DNA from: Bacteroidales bacterium
Lineage (GTDB): Bacteria > Bacteroidota > Bacteroidia > Bacteroidales > UBA6680
Length of the DNA: 64,000 nt
NCBI GenBank assembly: GCA_025210735.1
Contig: JAOARD010000060.1
Span: forward strand, 1-64,000
Direction: 5' to 3'
Shown one piece after another: positions 25,627 to 36,202 of this stretch. Each line of letters opens with the position of its first letter. The stretch's first letter is position 1. The notes beneath the pieces were generated by a model that saw only the letters and a program-made list of their open reading frames with translations, was not told the origin of the DNA and did no database searches. The position numbers were made by a program, and so were the translations under genes.

Positions 25627-27504
25627 ATGAAAGGAAAACTACTTATTAAAAGTTGCACTCTGTTTTTACTGTTATTTGCAGAGGTGTTTATGTGTTTTGG
25701 AAACACAATTCTGGCACAAAGTCAGAATATTAATCATGAAGAGTATCGTTTAGGTTCAGATATTGAATTACTGAACCTTAGCAATCGTGATATTATGATT
25801 TACGATAGTCTTACAATTAAGTTTGCTTTAAAAAATAATAGTAAAACAGTTGTAAACTCAGCAGTTGTTGAGTGGTGTATCAGTGGTAGCTCAGAAATGA
25901 ACACTCAAAAATTTAACAATCTATCCATTTCTAAAGGAGAGATAGTTGATCTGGCGTTTAATAAACGCTACAAACCTTTAGGTTCTGGAGAGAAAAAAAT
26001 TCTTATTAATGTAAAAAGTATTAATGGTGTAACTTGTACAAAGACATCAAATTTCAAAAACGAGATTTTTGTCGAATCAATAAAACGTTCGGTCAACAAA
26101 CATGTTCTTATTGAAGAAGCTACAGGTACCTGGTGTGGGTATTGTGTTGATGGTGCAGTTTACCTTAAAAAGATTCTTGAAAAACACAGCAAAGTCATTG
26201 GAGTTGCACTACACAGCGGAGATAAGATGCAAACTACAAATACTGCAATAGTATGTAATGCTATGGCTTCAGGGTATCCTTCAGGATTTGTAAACAGGAC
26301 TGCCTATGGTGGTAAAGTTGGGCTTAGCAGATCTTTATGGGAACAAAAAGCTCTGGAACAACTAAACGATCCAACATCAGTTGAGATAGATCTTGCAACC
26401 GTATATGATAAGGCAAATCGAAAGCTTAAAGCTACTGTAAATGTAAACTATACAGAACAAAAGAGTGGCGATTTTAGAATAAATCTATATGTGGTAGAGA
26501 ATAATGTTACAGGAACTGGTTCCGGATGGGATCAATCAAACTATTATAATGATGTTGTTGGTCATCCAATGTACGGAAAGGGGAATAAAATAGTTGGATA
26601 TGTGCATAATCATGTTGTGCGTAAAATGGCTGGTGGAGCCTGGGGAAGTGCAGGTATTATACCTAATCCGGCAAAAGGAAATTATTCATATACATACAAT
26701 GTAGATATTAATAGTGGCTGGAAAGAGAAAGATATACACATAGTTGCATATGTATCAGAATATAACTCGTCTGTTAGCGGACGAAGAATATTTAATGCAA
26801 TTGAGAAACCTATGGTTAACCCGGTTTCTCCATCTTCGTTTGAGGTTTATAAGGAGTCTGCAAAGGTAGATTTAAGTCAGCCTGTAGTGATTAATGGTAA
26901 ACCTGACGATTCAGAACTTAAGTATGCCTTTAAAATTAAGAATACTTCAGGCAATGAACTAAAAGTAAAAATGAAGAAAGAGGCTATCAGTGCTGTAAAA
27001 GAACACAGTTTCTACTTTTGCTGGAAAGATTGTTACCAGCCTTCAACAAATGAATCATCAGAGATGACAATTGCTGCCGGAGATACACATGCCGATGAAT
27101 TATCTCTTCATCTTGAGCCAAAATCTGCTAAAGGTATATCATCATATAAGATAACTATAGAGAATGTAAACAATCCAATGGATAAACTTGAGTTTACAGC
27201 CCAATTTGTCGTTGAAGATGTATCTACTGATATTTTTACTGACGATAATAGTAAGTTAAAGGTCTTTCCTAACCCAGTGAATAATTTTGTAACAATAAAG
27301 GGAGAACTTAACAATGTAAAAGGCTCCGATATATTCCTTAGATTATATAATACTGAGGGGAAACTTGTTCGTTCTGTTTTATTAGGAGGAAATAACGGTA
27401 GCATAAACAAGGTAATAGACTGTAGTAATTTGACATCAGGTATATACACCTATACAGTAACTACAGGCAATAAAATATTCAGCGGAAGAATAGTTAAGAG
27501 ATAA
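25627..27504 (+). CDS. T9SS-exported Omp28/thioredoxin-fold protein, one C-terminal repeat unit
   Basis: 625 residues from the ATG at 25627, which starts a signal peptide; an upstream ATG at 25564 would hide it. Domains in order: a CARDB-like beta-sandwich (~30-150); an Omp28-type thioredoxin-like domain with EEATGTWCGYC (Cys170/Cys173) and SGYPSGFVNR; a ~130-residue unit with the motif FYFCWKDCYQP and HLEP; and a T9SS type A sorting domain (FPNPVNN near the start, GRIVKR at the end). Omp28 proteins are Bacteroidota surface proteins of unproven activity; CXXC suggests redox or disulfide chemistry. First of three paralogues here, followed by a hairpin. Confidence 0.88.
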   Translation: MKGKLLIKSCTLFLLLFAEVFMCFGNTILAQSQNINHEEYRLGSDIELLNLSNRDIMIYDSLTIKFALKNNSKTVVNSAVVEWCISGSSEMNTQKFNNLSISKGEIVDLAFNKRYKPLGSGEKKILINVKSINGVTCTKTSNFKNEIFVESIKRSVNKHVLIEEATGTWCGYCVDGAVYLKKILEKHSKVIGVALHSGDKMQTTNTAIVCNAMASGYPSGFVNRTAYGGKVGLSRSLWEQKALEQLNDPTSVEIDLATVYDKANRKLKATVNVNYTEQKSGDFRINLYVVENNVTGTGSGWDQSNYYNDVVGHPMYGKGNKIVGYVHNHVVRKMAGGAWGSAGIIPNPAKGNYSYTYNVDINSGWKEKDIHIVAYVSEYNSSVSGRRIFNAIEKPMVNPVSPSSFEVYKESAKVDLSQPVVINGKPDDSELKYAFKIKNTSGNELKVKMKKEAISAVKEHSFYFCWKDCYQPSTNESSEMTIAAGDTHADELSLHLEPKSAKGISSYKITIENVNNPMDKLEFTAQFVVEDVSTDIFTDDNSKLKVFPNPVNNFVTIKGELNNVKGSDIFLRLYNTEGKLVRSVLLGGNNGSINKVIDCSNLTSGIYTYTVTTGNKIFSGRIVKR

Positions 27505-27525
27505 ATTTATAATATTATTAGCAAA

Positions 27526-27571
27526 TATATACAGTAGGTATGTTCTTATAATAGAAATCCTACTGTATATA
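27526..27571 (+). terminator. Hairpin after the first Omp28-type gene
   Basis: TATATACAGTAGG (27526-27538) pairs perfectly with CCTACTGTATATA (27559-27571). It is followed by CTTTAATAT rather than a solid T-run, so it may be a weak terminator or an RNA-stability element. Confidence 0.6.
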
Positions 27572-27723
27572 CTTTAATATATCAAACAGATAACTCACAT
27601 CTGGTTTTACTATATAAAACGACAACATAATTATTATTTATACTTGGATAAACAGGTTAAACTACCTCTTTTTATCAATGGTGGTTTTTTTCTGGTTACA
27701 TCTAAAACACAAATTAATTTACA

Positions 27724-30700
27724 ATGAAAAACAATTTACTATTTACACTATGTATTGCATTAATATATCTGTTGCCCGACACAGCAATAGCATATACAGG
27801 TGCAAATTACAATTCCGTCTCAGGTATTGAGATAACAGGTTTGCGTAATCAGGATATTATGATTAACGATAGCCTTGCAATAAATTTTTCAATAAAGAAC
27901 AGTGGTTCCAATACTGTTAATTCTGTAGTAGTAGAGTGGAGAGAAGAAGGTTCATTCAGAGGTGGAACTCAGAAATTTGATAACATTAGTCTTAAAAAGG
28001 GAGCTATAAAGGAATTTACGTTTACCAACAAATATAAACCCGTAAACGAAGGAGAAAAGAAAATTGTATTAAAGGTTATAACTGTAAATAACGAGGTATA
28101 TAATCAACGAAGTACATCTGATACAAACTACATGTATGTTGAATCTATAAGAAGTGCCGTTGAAAAACATGTTCTTATTGAAGAGGCAACTGGTACTTGG
28201 TGCGGATACTGTGTTGATGGAGCTGTGTATTTAAAAAAGATTCTACAGAAACATAAAAAAGTGATTGGCGTTGCAGTACACAAAGGTGATAAAATGGAGA
28301 CTACAAATACCCGAGAGCTTTGTAGTGCACTTGCAGCAGGTTACCCAAGCGGTTTTGTAAACAGAGTAGCTTATAGTGGTAAGGTTGGTTTAAGCAGATC
28401 TGCATGGGAAAACAAAGCAGTTAGTCAGTTAAGCCAACCAACAACTATTGCTATTGATGTAACACCAACATACAATAAAACAACACGCAAACTAAGTGCA
28501 AAGGTTGATGTAGATTTTACAGCACAAAAGACTGGTAACTTCAGAGTAAACCTGTACATTGTAGAGAATAATGTAACAGGTACAGGATATGGATGGGATC
28601 AATCTAACTACTATAACGATGTTCCGGGTCATCCTATGTATGGATTAGGTTCAAAAATTGTTGGATATGTACACAACCATGTTGTTCGCAAAATGGTAGG
28701 TGGTGCATGGGGTACAGATGGTATTATACCAAATGTGGCAAACGGAAAGTACTCACACACATACAATGTAGATATTAAGAACGATTGGAAGGATAAAGAT
28801 ATACATGTTGTTGCTGTTGTATCAGAACATGGTAATAGTAATACACAACGCCGTATATTCAATGCTATTGAAAAACCACTTGTTGCTGCAGCACCCACTA
28901 CTAAATCATTTGAGCTTTATAAAGGGGGTAATAAGATAGATATTACAAAGCCTGTTATTATAAATGGTAAAGCAACAGATTCTGAACTTAAGTATGCTTT
29001 CAATATTAAGAATATATCATCAAAAGATGTTGAGGTAAAACTTGTTCGAGAGACTGTTTCTGCTACAAAAGGTCACAATTTTTACTTCTGTTGGAAAGAT
29101 TGTTATCAGCCAAATGTAGCACAGAGTAGTGCTATGACAATTACCAAAGGTTCAACACATGCCGATGAGATATCTCTGCACCTTGAGCCTAATAGTACAA
29201 AGGGATTATCTAAATACAAGATAAAGTTTCTAAATACTAAAGATGCTAATGATAAGATAGAGATTGAGGTTCATTTTAATGTAACAGATAATTCATCATC
29301 AACAAAATCAATTGAGCTTTATAAAGGGGGTAATAAGATAGATATTACAAAGCCTGTTGTTATAAATGGTAAAGCAACAGATTCTGAACTTAAGTATGCT
29401 TTCAATATTAAGAATATATCATCGAAAGATGTTGAGGTAAAACTTGTTCGTGAGACTGTTTCTTCTACAAAAGGTCATAATTTCTACTTCTGCTGGAAAG
29501 ATTGTTATCAACCAAATATAACAGAGAGTAATGTCATGACAATAGCTAAAGGAGCAACTCATACCGATGAGATATCTCTGCACCTTGAGCCAAACAGTAC
29601 AAAGGGATTATCTAAATACAAGATAAAGTTTGTGAATACTAAAGATGCTAATGATAAGATAGAAGTTGAGGTTCATTTTAATGTAACAGATAATTCTTCA
29701 TCAGCAAAATCATTTGAGCTTTATAAAGGAGCCAATAAGATAGATATTACAAAGCCTGTTGTAATAAATGGTAAAGCAACAGATTCTGAACTTAAGCATG
29801 CTTTCAACATTAAGAATATATCATCAAAAGATGTTGAGGTAAAACTTGTTCGTGAGACTGTTTCTTCTACAAAAGGTCATAATTTCTACTTCTGCTGGAA
29901 AGACTGTTATCAGCCAAGTGCAGCACAGAGTAGTGTTATGACGATAGCTAAAGGAGCAACTCATACTGATGAGGTATCTCTGCACCTTGAGCCAAATAGT
30001 ACAAAGGGATTATCTAAATATAAGATAAAGTTTATAAATACTAAAGATGCTGATGATAAAATAGAAATTGAGGTTCATTTTAATGTAACAGAAAAATCTA
30101 CATCAGGAAGTTCTATAGAGCTTTATAACGGATCAGATAAAATTGATATTACAAAGCCTATTATTATCAACGGAAAAGCCACAGATACAGAACTTAAGTA
30201 TGCTTTTAATGTTAAGAACATATCATCTGCAGATGTTGATATAATACTTTCAAGAGAGACTGTTTCTGCAATTAAAGAGCATAGTTTCTACTTCTGTTGG
30301 AAAGATTGTTATCAACCTAGTATAACAGAGAGTAATGCAATGAGAATTACCAAAGGTTCAACACATGCCGATGAGGTATCTCTGCACCTTGAACCTAAAT
30401 CAATAGTAGGAGTATCTACATATAAGATTACTATTAAAAACAAAGATAAGATTAATGATAAGGTTGAGTTTACAGTAAAATTTAATGTTACCGGAACATC
30501 AACAGTTATAACCTCTGCTGAAAACAGTGGCATAAGCATTTATCCAAATCCTGTAGTAGATAATCTTATGCTAAATGGTAAGATAGACAACCCAAATGCA
30601 GAACCTGTTATATTCCGACTATATAGTATAGAAGGTAAGCTTATTAAGCACATACAGTTAAATGGTTATACTAATCATATGAATAATAGTATAAATTGTA

Positions 30701-30780
30701 GCGATGTACCTTCCGGAATATACACATATACAGTATCTACCACTGATAAAATATATTCAGGACGCATTGTTAAGCGATAG
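27724..30780 (+). CDS. T9SS-exported Omp28/thioredoxin-fold protein with four tandem repeat units
   Basis: 1018 residues. Signal peptide, CARDB-like domain, Omp28-type domain with ATGTWCGYC (Cys160/Cys163), four copies of the FYFCWKDCYQP unit, and a T9SS type A tail (IYPNPVVDN, ending GRIVKR). It is the upstream protein with the C-terminal unit expanded from one to four. Each unit keeps two Cys in FCWKDC, so the stalk could be disulfide-rich and may extend the thioredoxin-like head from the cell surface. Near-identity of units 1-3 points to recent expansion. Confidence 0.9.
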   Translation: MKNNLLFTLCIALIYLLPDTAIAYTGANYNSVSGIEITGLRNQDIMINDSLAINFSIKNSGSNTVNSVVVEWREEGSFRGGTQKFDNISLKKGAIKEFTFTNKYKPVNEGEKKIVLKVITVNNEVYNQRSTSDTNYMYVESIRSAVEKHVLIEEATGTWCGYCVDGAVYLKKILQKHKKVIGVAVHKGDKMETTNTRELCSALAAGYPSGFVNRVAYSGKVGLSRSAWENKAVSQLSQPTTIAIDVTPTYNKTTRKLSAKVDVDFTAQKTGNFRVNLYIVENNVTGTGYGWDQSNYYNDVPGHPMYGLGSKIVGYVHNHVVRKMVGGAWGTDGIIPNVANGKYSHTYNVDIKNDWKDKDIHVVAVVSEHGNSNTQRRIFNAIEKPLVAAAPTTKSFELYKGGNKIDITKPVIINGKATDSELKYAFNIKNISSKDVEVKLVRETVSATKGHNFYFCWKDCYQPNVAQSSAMTITKGSTHADEISLHLEPNSTKGLSKYKIKFLNTKDANDKIEIEVHFNVTDNSSSTKSIELYKGGNKIDITKPVVINGKATDSELKYAFNIKNISSKDVEVKLVRETVSSTKGHNFYFCWKDCYQPNITESNVMTIAKGATHTDEISLHLEPNSTKGLSKYKIKFVNTKDANDKIEVEVHFNVTDNSSSAKSFELYKGANKIDITKPVVINGKATDSELKHAFNIKNISSKDVEVKLVRETVSSTKGHNFYFCWKDCYQPSAAQSSVMTIAKGATHTDEVSLHLEPNSTKGLSKYKIKFINTKDADDKIEIEVHFNVTEKSTSGSSIELYNGSDKIDITKPIIINGKATDTELKYAFNVKNISSADVDIILSRETVSAIKEHSFYFCWKDCYQPSITESNAMRITKGSTHADEVSLHLEPKSIVGVSTYKITIKNKDKINDKVEFTVKFNVTGTSTVITSAENSGISIYPNPVVDNLMLNGKIDNPNAEPVIFRLYSIEGKLIKHIQLNGYTNHMNNSINCSDVPSGIYTYTVSTTDKIYSGRIVKR
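28903..30510 (+). repeat. Four in-frame 402-bp repeats inside the Omp28-type gene
   Basis: Units start at 28903, 29305, 29707 and 30109, exactly 402 bp (134 codons) apart. Units 1-3 are near-identical in DNA; unit 4 is more diverged, closer in its HSFYFCWKDC version to the single unit of the neighbouring genes. Exact length and high identity make this a candidate for recombination-driven copy-number change. Confidence 0.95.
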
Positions 30781-30810
30781 TTATAAATAACAGAATTTAA
30801 GTTTAAAACC

Positions 30811-30844
30811 GGAGCTGAATAATATTGTATTCAGCTCCTTTTTT
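30811..30844 (+). terminator. Intrinsic terminator
   Basis: GGAGCTGAATA pairs perfectly with TATTCAGCTCC around a 6-nt loop, followed by TTTTTT, 30 bp after the four-repeat gene. Confidence 0.92.
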
Positions 30845-31021
30845 ATTATAATAACTCATAGCTTTATTTATGTTAAACAATAAAAAATTTACACCATAAA
30901 TTAATTAAGAATCATTCTAAACAACCTGTTAACATACTATAAACAGTAGAGTTTGTTAATTTGGTAAACAGTCAAATTGTAGTGACTAATGTTCGGTTAT
31001 ACATATTTAACTATACTAATA

Positions 31022-31052
31022 TTTGGATGTGTATAAAAAATATTTACATTTG
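31022..31052 (+). promoter_or_regulatory. Bacteroidota-type promoter for the third Omp28-type gene
   Basis: TTTG at 31022-31025, 19 bases, TACATTTG at 31045-31052: a full match to the consensus, predicting a ~90-nt leader before the ATG at 31151. The rest of 30845-31150 holds nothing else recognised. Confidence 0.7.
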
Positions 31053-31150
31053 ATCAGCTGAAAACTGTAATAAAAGCCACATAAATAAGTATTGAACTGT
31101 TTAAGCCATTATATGGCTGTGTATTAATATTAATCTAAAACTTAAATTTT

Positions 31151-33541
31151 ATGAGAAACAAGTTACTTTTTATTCTTTTTATGTTTTGTGTTAGCGGAAT
31201 GCTATCGGCACAACATCTTACCCGAAGTGGTGGAAAGATAAATATGAAAAACTACAACTCTCAAACAAGAGGTGTTACTGCAATCTATTCACAGGATTTT
31301 GAAGGAGATTTTCCGGCAAATATGACTATTATAGATGTAGACAAAAACACTCCTAATGCAAAAGTTGCTAAATACGGACAATCATGGTCTAAGCAAGTAA
31401 TAAGTGGTATGAATATGGCTGCTGTAACCTCATGGTTTACCCCTGCGGGAACAGCTAACGACTGGATGATTACTCCGGCTATTGATCTAACTACAGATAA
31501 TAAACTTGTATGGAGTGCAGCATCGCTTGATAAGGATTACAAAGAGTCTTATAAGGTGTGGATATCTACAACTGCTCCTAACGCAGCAAGTTTTGACGCA
31601 TCTAAATTCACACTTCTTAAGGATGTAAAAAAAGAAGAGGCCTCTCTTACAACACACGTTATTGATTTAAAGGCTAAAGGTTATGAAAATACTAAAGTAT
31701 GGATTGCTTTCCAAATGGTATCAAATGACTGTTATGTTCTTGTACTTGATAATATTCTTGTAGGAAAATTTGATGGTATTGACTGTTCAAACGTATCATC
31801 TCTGTTTGATCAATCAATAAAACTTAACAAAGAGGTTGTAATAAAAGGTGCTGTAAGAAATAAACTTATGGAACCTGTTACTTCTGTTGAGTTAACATGG
31901 TATGTAGAGGGTTCATCTGACAAACACAACCAAACATTCAGTGGTTTGAATCTTGCATATATGCAAGCACAGGAGTTTACTTTTACAGATAAATATACCG
32001 GAACAAAGAATGGCGAAGAGACTATTATTGTTGAAATAGTTAAAGTAAACAATGCTGTTGACGAAGATAATACAAATAATAAGAAGTCTTTTAAAATTGA
32101 AACAATAGAAACTCCTGTACCTCGTAAAGTACTTATAGAAGAGGCTACTGGTGCGTGGTGTGGATTCTGTCCTGACGGAGCTTTAGTTCTTAAGGATATT
32201 ATATCTAAGAATAAAAACGTTATTGGTGTTGCAGCTCATGCAGGAGATAAAATGGAGATTGCTGAAACAAAAGAGTTATGTAATACTCTAGGAGCAGGAT
32301 TCCCATCAGGTATGATTAACAGAACACAGTTCGGCGGAAAAACTGGTATTAGCCGTAATGAATGGAAAGCTAATGCAGAGGCAATGATTGCTAATATGCC
32401 TACAAGTGTATCTATTGAACTTACCACAAGTTATAATGCATCTACAAAAGAGGTTACAGCAGATATTAAAACTAATTTTACTAATGAGAAGAAGGGTGAC
32501 TTTAGAATTAATCTTTATATTGTAGAGAACAAGGTAACTGGAACTGGAACAGGATGGGATCAGGCTAACTATTATGATGACGCATCTAAATTCCCAGGAC
32601 ACTCACTTAACGGAAAAGGGAACCCTATAAAAGGATATGTACACAACCACGTTATTCGTAAAATGGTAGGTGGAACATGGGGTACTGATGGTATTATCCC
32701 TGATGTAGCTAAAGGAGAGTACACACACCAGTATAAGCTAACTCTTGATGACGGATGGAAACCTGAAGATATACACATTGTTGCCACAGTAAGTGAATAC
32801 GGTGCATCAACATTTAGCCGTAAAATATTTAATGTAGAAGAAGCTACCCTTGTAAAAGAAGAAAAAAAATCATTTGAGATTTATAAGGATGGTAGTAAAG
32901 TAGATTTAAGCAACCCTATTGTAATTAATGGTAAATCAAGTGATAACGAGCTTAAATATGCATTTAAAGCTAAGAATACATCTTCGTCAGAGGTTAAAGT
33001 TAAAATGAAGAGAGAGATAGTTTCAGCAACTAAAGAGCATAGCTTCTACTTCTGTTGGAAAGATTGTTATCAACCAACAGTAACAGAAACATCTGAGATG
33101 ACTATTGCTGCTGGTGCTGAGCATGCAGATGAGCTATCACTTCACCTTGAGCCAAAAGGAACTGAAGGTACATCTAAATATAAGGTTATACTTGTTAATT
33201 CAGCAGATGCAAATGACAAACTTGAGTTTGAGGTACATTTTGCTGTTACAAAGAAAACTACAGATAATATTGTAAATGCAGATAAGATAGGTCTTGAGCA
33301 ATACCCTAACCCTGCAAAAGATATTGTTAATGTAAACTTTAACATAAACAAGACTCTTAATGCTGAGCCTGTTATAAACATATACAATCTATATGGTAAA
33401 CTTGTTAAGGTAGTTAAGGTAAATGCACGTAGTGGTTATGTTACAAATGCTATAAACTGTTCTGATTTTGCTTCAGGTATGTATACATACAGAATTGTAA
33501 TGGGCGATCAGTCATATACAGGAAAAATAATTAAGGAGTAA
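31151..33541 (+). CDS. T9SS-exported Omp28/thioredoxin-fold protein with N-terminal adhesin-like domain
   Basis: 796 residues. Signal peptide; a ~190-residue cleaved-adhesin/choice-of-anchor-like jellyroll (QDFEGDFPANM, NDWMITPAIDL), absent from its two upstream paralogues; a CARDB-like domain; the Omp28-type thioredoxin-like domain with ATGAWCGFC (Cys337/Cys340); one FYFCWKDCYQP unit; and a T9SS type A tail (QYPNPAKD, ending TGKIIKE). It has its own promoter and follows a terminator, so it can be expressed separately. The added adhesin-like domain suggests a different surface partner or substrate. Confidence 0.9.
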   Translation: MRNKLLFILFMFCVSGMLSAQHLTRSGGKINMKNYNSQTRGVTAIYSQDFEGDFPANMTIIDVDKNTPNAKVAKYGQSWSKQVISGMNMAAVTSWFTPAGTANDWMITPAIDLTTDNKLVWSAASLDKDYKESYKVWISTTAPNAASFDASKFTLLKDVKKEEASLTTHVIDLKAKGYENTKVWIAFQMVSNDCYVLVLDNILVGKFDGIDCSNVSSLFDQSIKLNKEVVIKGAVRNKLMEPVTSVELTWYVEGSSDKHNQTFSGLNLAYMQAQEFTFTDKYTGTKNGEETIIVEIVKVNNAVDEDNTNNKKSFKIETIETPVPRKVLIEEATGAWCGFCPDGALVLKDIISKNKNVIGVAAHAGDKMEIAETKELCNTLGAGFPSGMINRTQFGGKTGISRNEWKANAEAMIANMPTSVSIELTTSYNASTKEVTADIKTNFTNEKKGDFRINLYIVENKVTGTGTGWDQANYYDDASKFPGHSLNGKGNPIKGYVHNHVIRKMVGGTWGTDGIIPDVAKGEYTHQYKLTLDDGWKPEDIHIVATVSEYGASTFSRKIFNVEEATLVKEEKKSFEIYKDGSKVDLSNPIVINGKSSDNELKYAFKAKNTSSSEVKVKMKREIVSATKEHSFYFCWKDCYQPTVTETSEMTIAAGAEHADELSLHLEPKGTEGTSKYKVILVNSADANDKLEFEVHFAVTKKTTDNIVNADKIGLEQYPNPAKDIVNVNFNINKTLNAEPVINIYNLYGKLVKVVKVNARSGYVTNAINCSDFASGMYTYRIVMGDQSYTGKIIKE

Positions 33542-33554
33542 TCTAAATTATATT

Positions 33555-33589
33555 GAATCAGATTCAGAATTTTCTGGATCTGATTCTTT
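33555..33589 (+). terminator. Hairpin terminator
   Basis: GAATCAGATTCAGA (33555-33568) pairs with TCTGGATCTGATTC (33573-33586) with a single G-U pair and a 4-nt loop, followed by TTT, 14 bp after the stop. Confidence 0.75.
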
Positions 33590-33824
33590 AATAATAACAG
33601 AATACAGAACCTTTTATTAAATTTACGGTTTATATACACTACCCGGTCTTTATCGTTAACATAAACGGTAATTTATCCGGGATAGTGTTTAATTAATTTT
33701 AGAGAGCCTGTTATGCATTTCAGTTTGTAGATAAAATAATGTAAAGATAAATGTATTATTACCGATACAGACTGATTAACGGGTTATGAATATTCATTTA
33801 GTTTTATTATTAAATATTTTACTT

Positions 33825-34319
33825 ATGAGAAGGCACCTGTTAGCAATTACTGTTCTGTTTTTTATAGCAGCAAACAGCATTTTTTCACAATCTACAGCAT
33901 CTGTAGATATTAAAACATTAGAAGGAAAGATCTTTAACACAAAAGAGATTAAGAATGACGGAAAACCTGTAATAATAAGCTTTTGGGCTACTTGGTGTAA
34001 ACCATGTGTAAAAGAGCTATCTGCAATATCTGAGATATATGAGGATATGCAGGAAGATACAGGAGTTAAACTATATGCAATCTCAGTTGATAATGCTCGT
34101 AGCTCATCAAGAGTTGCTCCATTTGTAAACGCCAGAGGATGGGATTTTACTGTACTACTTGACCCAAACGGCGATTTTAAAAGAGCTATGAATGTTGTTA
34201 ATGTACCACACACATTTGTACTTGATGGCAATGGCAAAATAGTATGGCAACACACATCATATGCCGATGGCGATGAGGAGGAGTTGTATGAGGTTCTTAA
34301 GAAGCTTGTAAAAAAGTAA
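33825..34319 (+). CDS. TlpA/ResA-like periplasmic thiol-disulfide oxidoreductase
   Basis: 164 residues from the ATG at 33825, which begins the signal peptide (LLAITVLFFIAANSIFSQ); an upstream ATG at 33786 adds a non-signal leader. The thioredoxin fold has the active site SFWATWCKPC (Cys58/Cys61) and the cis-Pro loop VNVPHTFVLD. TlpA-like proteins reduce or exchange disulfides in the periplasm. Its position between Omp28-type genes rich in CXXC and FCWKDC cysteines suggests it serves their folding or redox state. It precedes the DUF6029 gene by 40 bp and likely forms an operon with it. Confidence 0.9.
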   Translation: MRRHLLAITVLFFIAANSIFSQSTASVDIKTLEGKIFNTKEIKNDGKPVIISFWATWCKPCVKELSAISEIYEDMQEDTGVKLYAISVDNARSSSRVAPFVNARGWDFTVLLDPNGDFKRAMNVVNVPHTFVLDGNGKIVWQHTSYADGDEEELYEVLKKLVKK

Positions 34320-34359
34320 TCCTGAAACTATTTAACGCAACAATTTTTATTTAAGATTT

Positions 34360-36054
34360 ATGAGGAGAGGATTAGTGTCTGTTGCTTTTATAACTCTTTT
34401 TACAGGAAGTTTATTTGCTCAGACAGATAAATATGGTACTGTAACCGGAAACTTTCAGTTAGACGGACAGGTATACCAAAAGGACAAAACCATTGGAGCA
34501 GATGCACCGTTGGAGAAGTACCTTATGAATTCGTACGGAAATGTAAACTATAACTGGGGTAAATTCTCTGCCGGATTAAGAATTGAGGGTTACCTGAACA
34601 CAAAACTTGGGTTTAACAATCCGGGACGTAAAAACGATGGCATTGATATGAAATATCGTTTTATTCGCTATAACTCCGGACTTATTGATGTTACCGCCGG
34701 TAGCTTCTATGAACAGTTTGGTAGTGGCCTTATTCTACGTTCATATGAAGAAAAAACCCTTGGGCTTGATAATGCTCTGGATGGATTCAGGGTTGTATTA
34801 AAACCGGCAAAAGGTATTGTGTTTAAAGGACTAACCGGATATCAGCGTAAGTACTTTGAGAATGGTAAAGGTATTGTTCGCGGATTTGATGGCGAGATAT
34901 CAGTTGCCGATGCCTTAGAACTTGATATGCCTGTACAGATTACACTTGGAGGTTCTTTTGTAAGTAAATATGAAGACAATGAACATGAAAAGTACAATCT
35001 TCCGGCAAATGTTGGAAGTTATGCCGGTCGTATTAACATAAATACAGGTAAATTCAACCTTTATGGTGAGTATGCAGAGAAGATCAACGATCCTTCGTCT
35101 GATAATAACTGGATATATAAAAAGGGAAATGCATATAATGTAAACCTTACCTACTCTACTAAAGGATTTGGTGCCCTGTTTGGTGTTCAGCGTGTTGATA
35201 ATATGAGCACAAGATCCGAACGCACTGCATCGCTTAATGAGGTTATGGTTAACTTTATTCCGGCAATGAGTCGTACGCACACCTACTCTTTGGCTGCAAT
35301 GTACCCATATTCGTCGCAACCAAACGGTGAATTTGCCTTTAAAGGCGAACTAAGTTACCGTTTACCAAAAAAGAGTTTTCTGGGTGGTAAATACGGAACA
35401 ATGCTATCGTTATACTACTCGCGTATACATAATATAGACAAAGATTATGTAGTTGCTCCAAATAAGGTATCAGATCTGTCAACCTGGGCAGGAACTGATG
35501 GATATTCATCAGGACTATTATCTGTAGGCGATCAGCTATTCTATCAGGAGTTTAACCTTCAGATTGAACGTAAAGTGAGCCGTAAGTTCAAACTTCAGTT
35601 ACAGTATCTTAATCAGAGTTTTAACTATGCTCTTATAAGAAAAGGCGTACTTGATGGTGAGGTTGATGCTGCTTTTGATGCAGAAAACCATACAAAAGAT
35701 GGCATGGTACATACAAATATATTTGTTGCCGACCTTACATATAAATGGAGCAGAAAGTTTATTACACGTTTCGAGATTCAGGAACTGTTAACCGATCAGG
35801 ATAAAAAAGATTGGGTTATGGGACTTCTTGAGATGAATATAAACAGAAAGTTATTTGTAACAATACAGGATCTGTATAACTATGGTTCAACAAAAAATCA
35901 CTATCCGTTTGTATCAATGGCATATGTAAAGGGTGCAAACAGAATACAGTTAGGATACGGACGTAAAAAAGACGGATATAACTGTGCAAATGGTATATGT
36001 GTATATGAACCATCATCTACAGGATTTGTTGTGTCAATATCAACAACATTTTAA
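34360..36054 (+). CDS. DUF6029 family outer-membrane beta-barrel protein
   Basis: 564 residues. A signal peptide (TLFTGSLFAQ) is followed by many amphipathic beta strands, with conserved features of DUF6029: RIEGYLNTKLGFNNPG, a GSFYEQFGSGLILRSYEE segment, and GRKKDGYNCANGICVYEPS near the end; it ends in Thr-Phe. The barrel is large, probably above 16 strands. The family is regularly found beside TlpA-like and Omp28 genes in Bacteroidota, as here (40 bp after the TlpA-like gene, 149 bp before the Omp28 lipoprotein gene). A transport or assembly role for Omp28 proteins is inferred. Confidence 0.87.
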   Translation: MRRGLVSVAFITLFTGSLFAQTDKYGTVTGNFQLDGQVYQKDKTIGADAPLEKYLMNSYGNVNYNWGKFSAGLRIEGYLNTKLGFNNPGRKNDGIDMKYRFIRYNSGLIDVTAGSFYEQFGSGLILRSYEEKTLGLDNALDGFRVVLKPAKGIVFKGLTGYQRKYFENGKGIVRGFDGEISVADALELDMPVQITLGGSFVSKYEDNEHEKYNLPANVGSYAGRININTGKFNLYGEYAEKINDPSSDNNWIYKKGNAYNVNLTYSTKGFGALFGVQRVDNMSTRSERTASLNEVMVNFIPAMSRTHTYSLAAMYPYSSQPNGEFAFKGELSYRLPKKSFLGGKYGTMLSLYYSRIHNIDKDYVVAPNKVSDLSTWAGTDGYSSGLLSVGDQLFYQEFNLQIERKVSRKFKLQLQYLNQSFNYALIRKGVLDGEVDAAFDAENHTKDGMVHTNIFVADLTYKWSRKFITRFEIQELLTDQDKKDWVMGLLEMNINRKLFVTIQDLYNYGSTKNHYPFVSMAYVKGANRIQLGYGRKKDGYNCANGICVYEPSSTGFVVSISTTF

Positions 36055-36202
36055 TGTGATAAGTTAGATTATAAAATCCGGTTACATTTATACAACCGGC
36101 AGGTAAAATAAATTATAGTAAAATGAACTAAGCATAAGTAAAAATCTTTCTAACACAGAAAATTATGCGTTTCATATAATCTATAAAAAACAAATATAAC
36201 AG

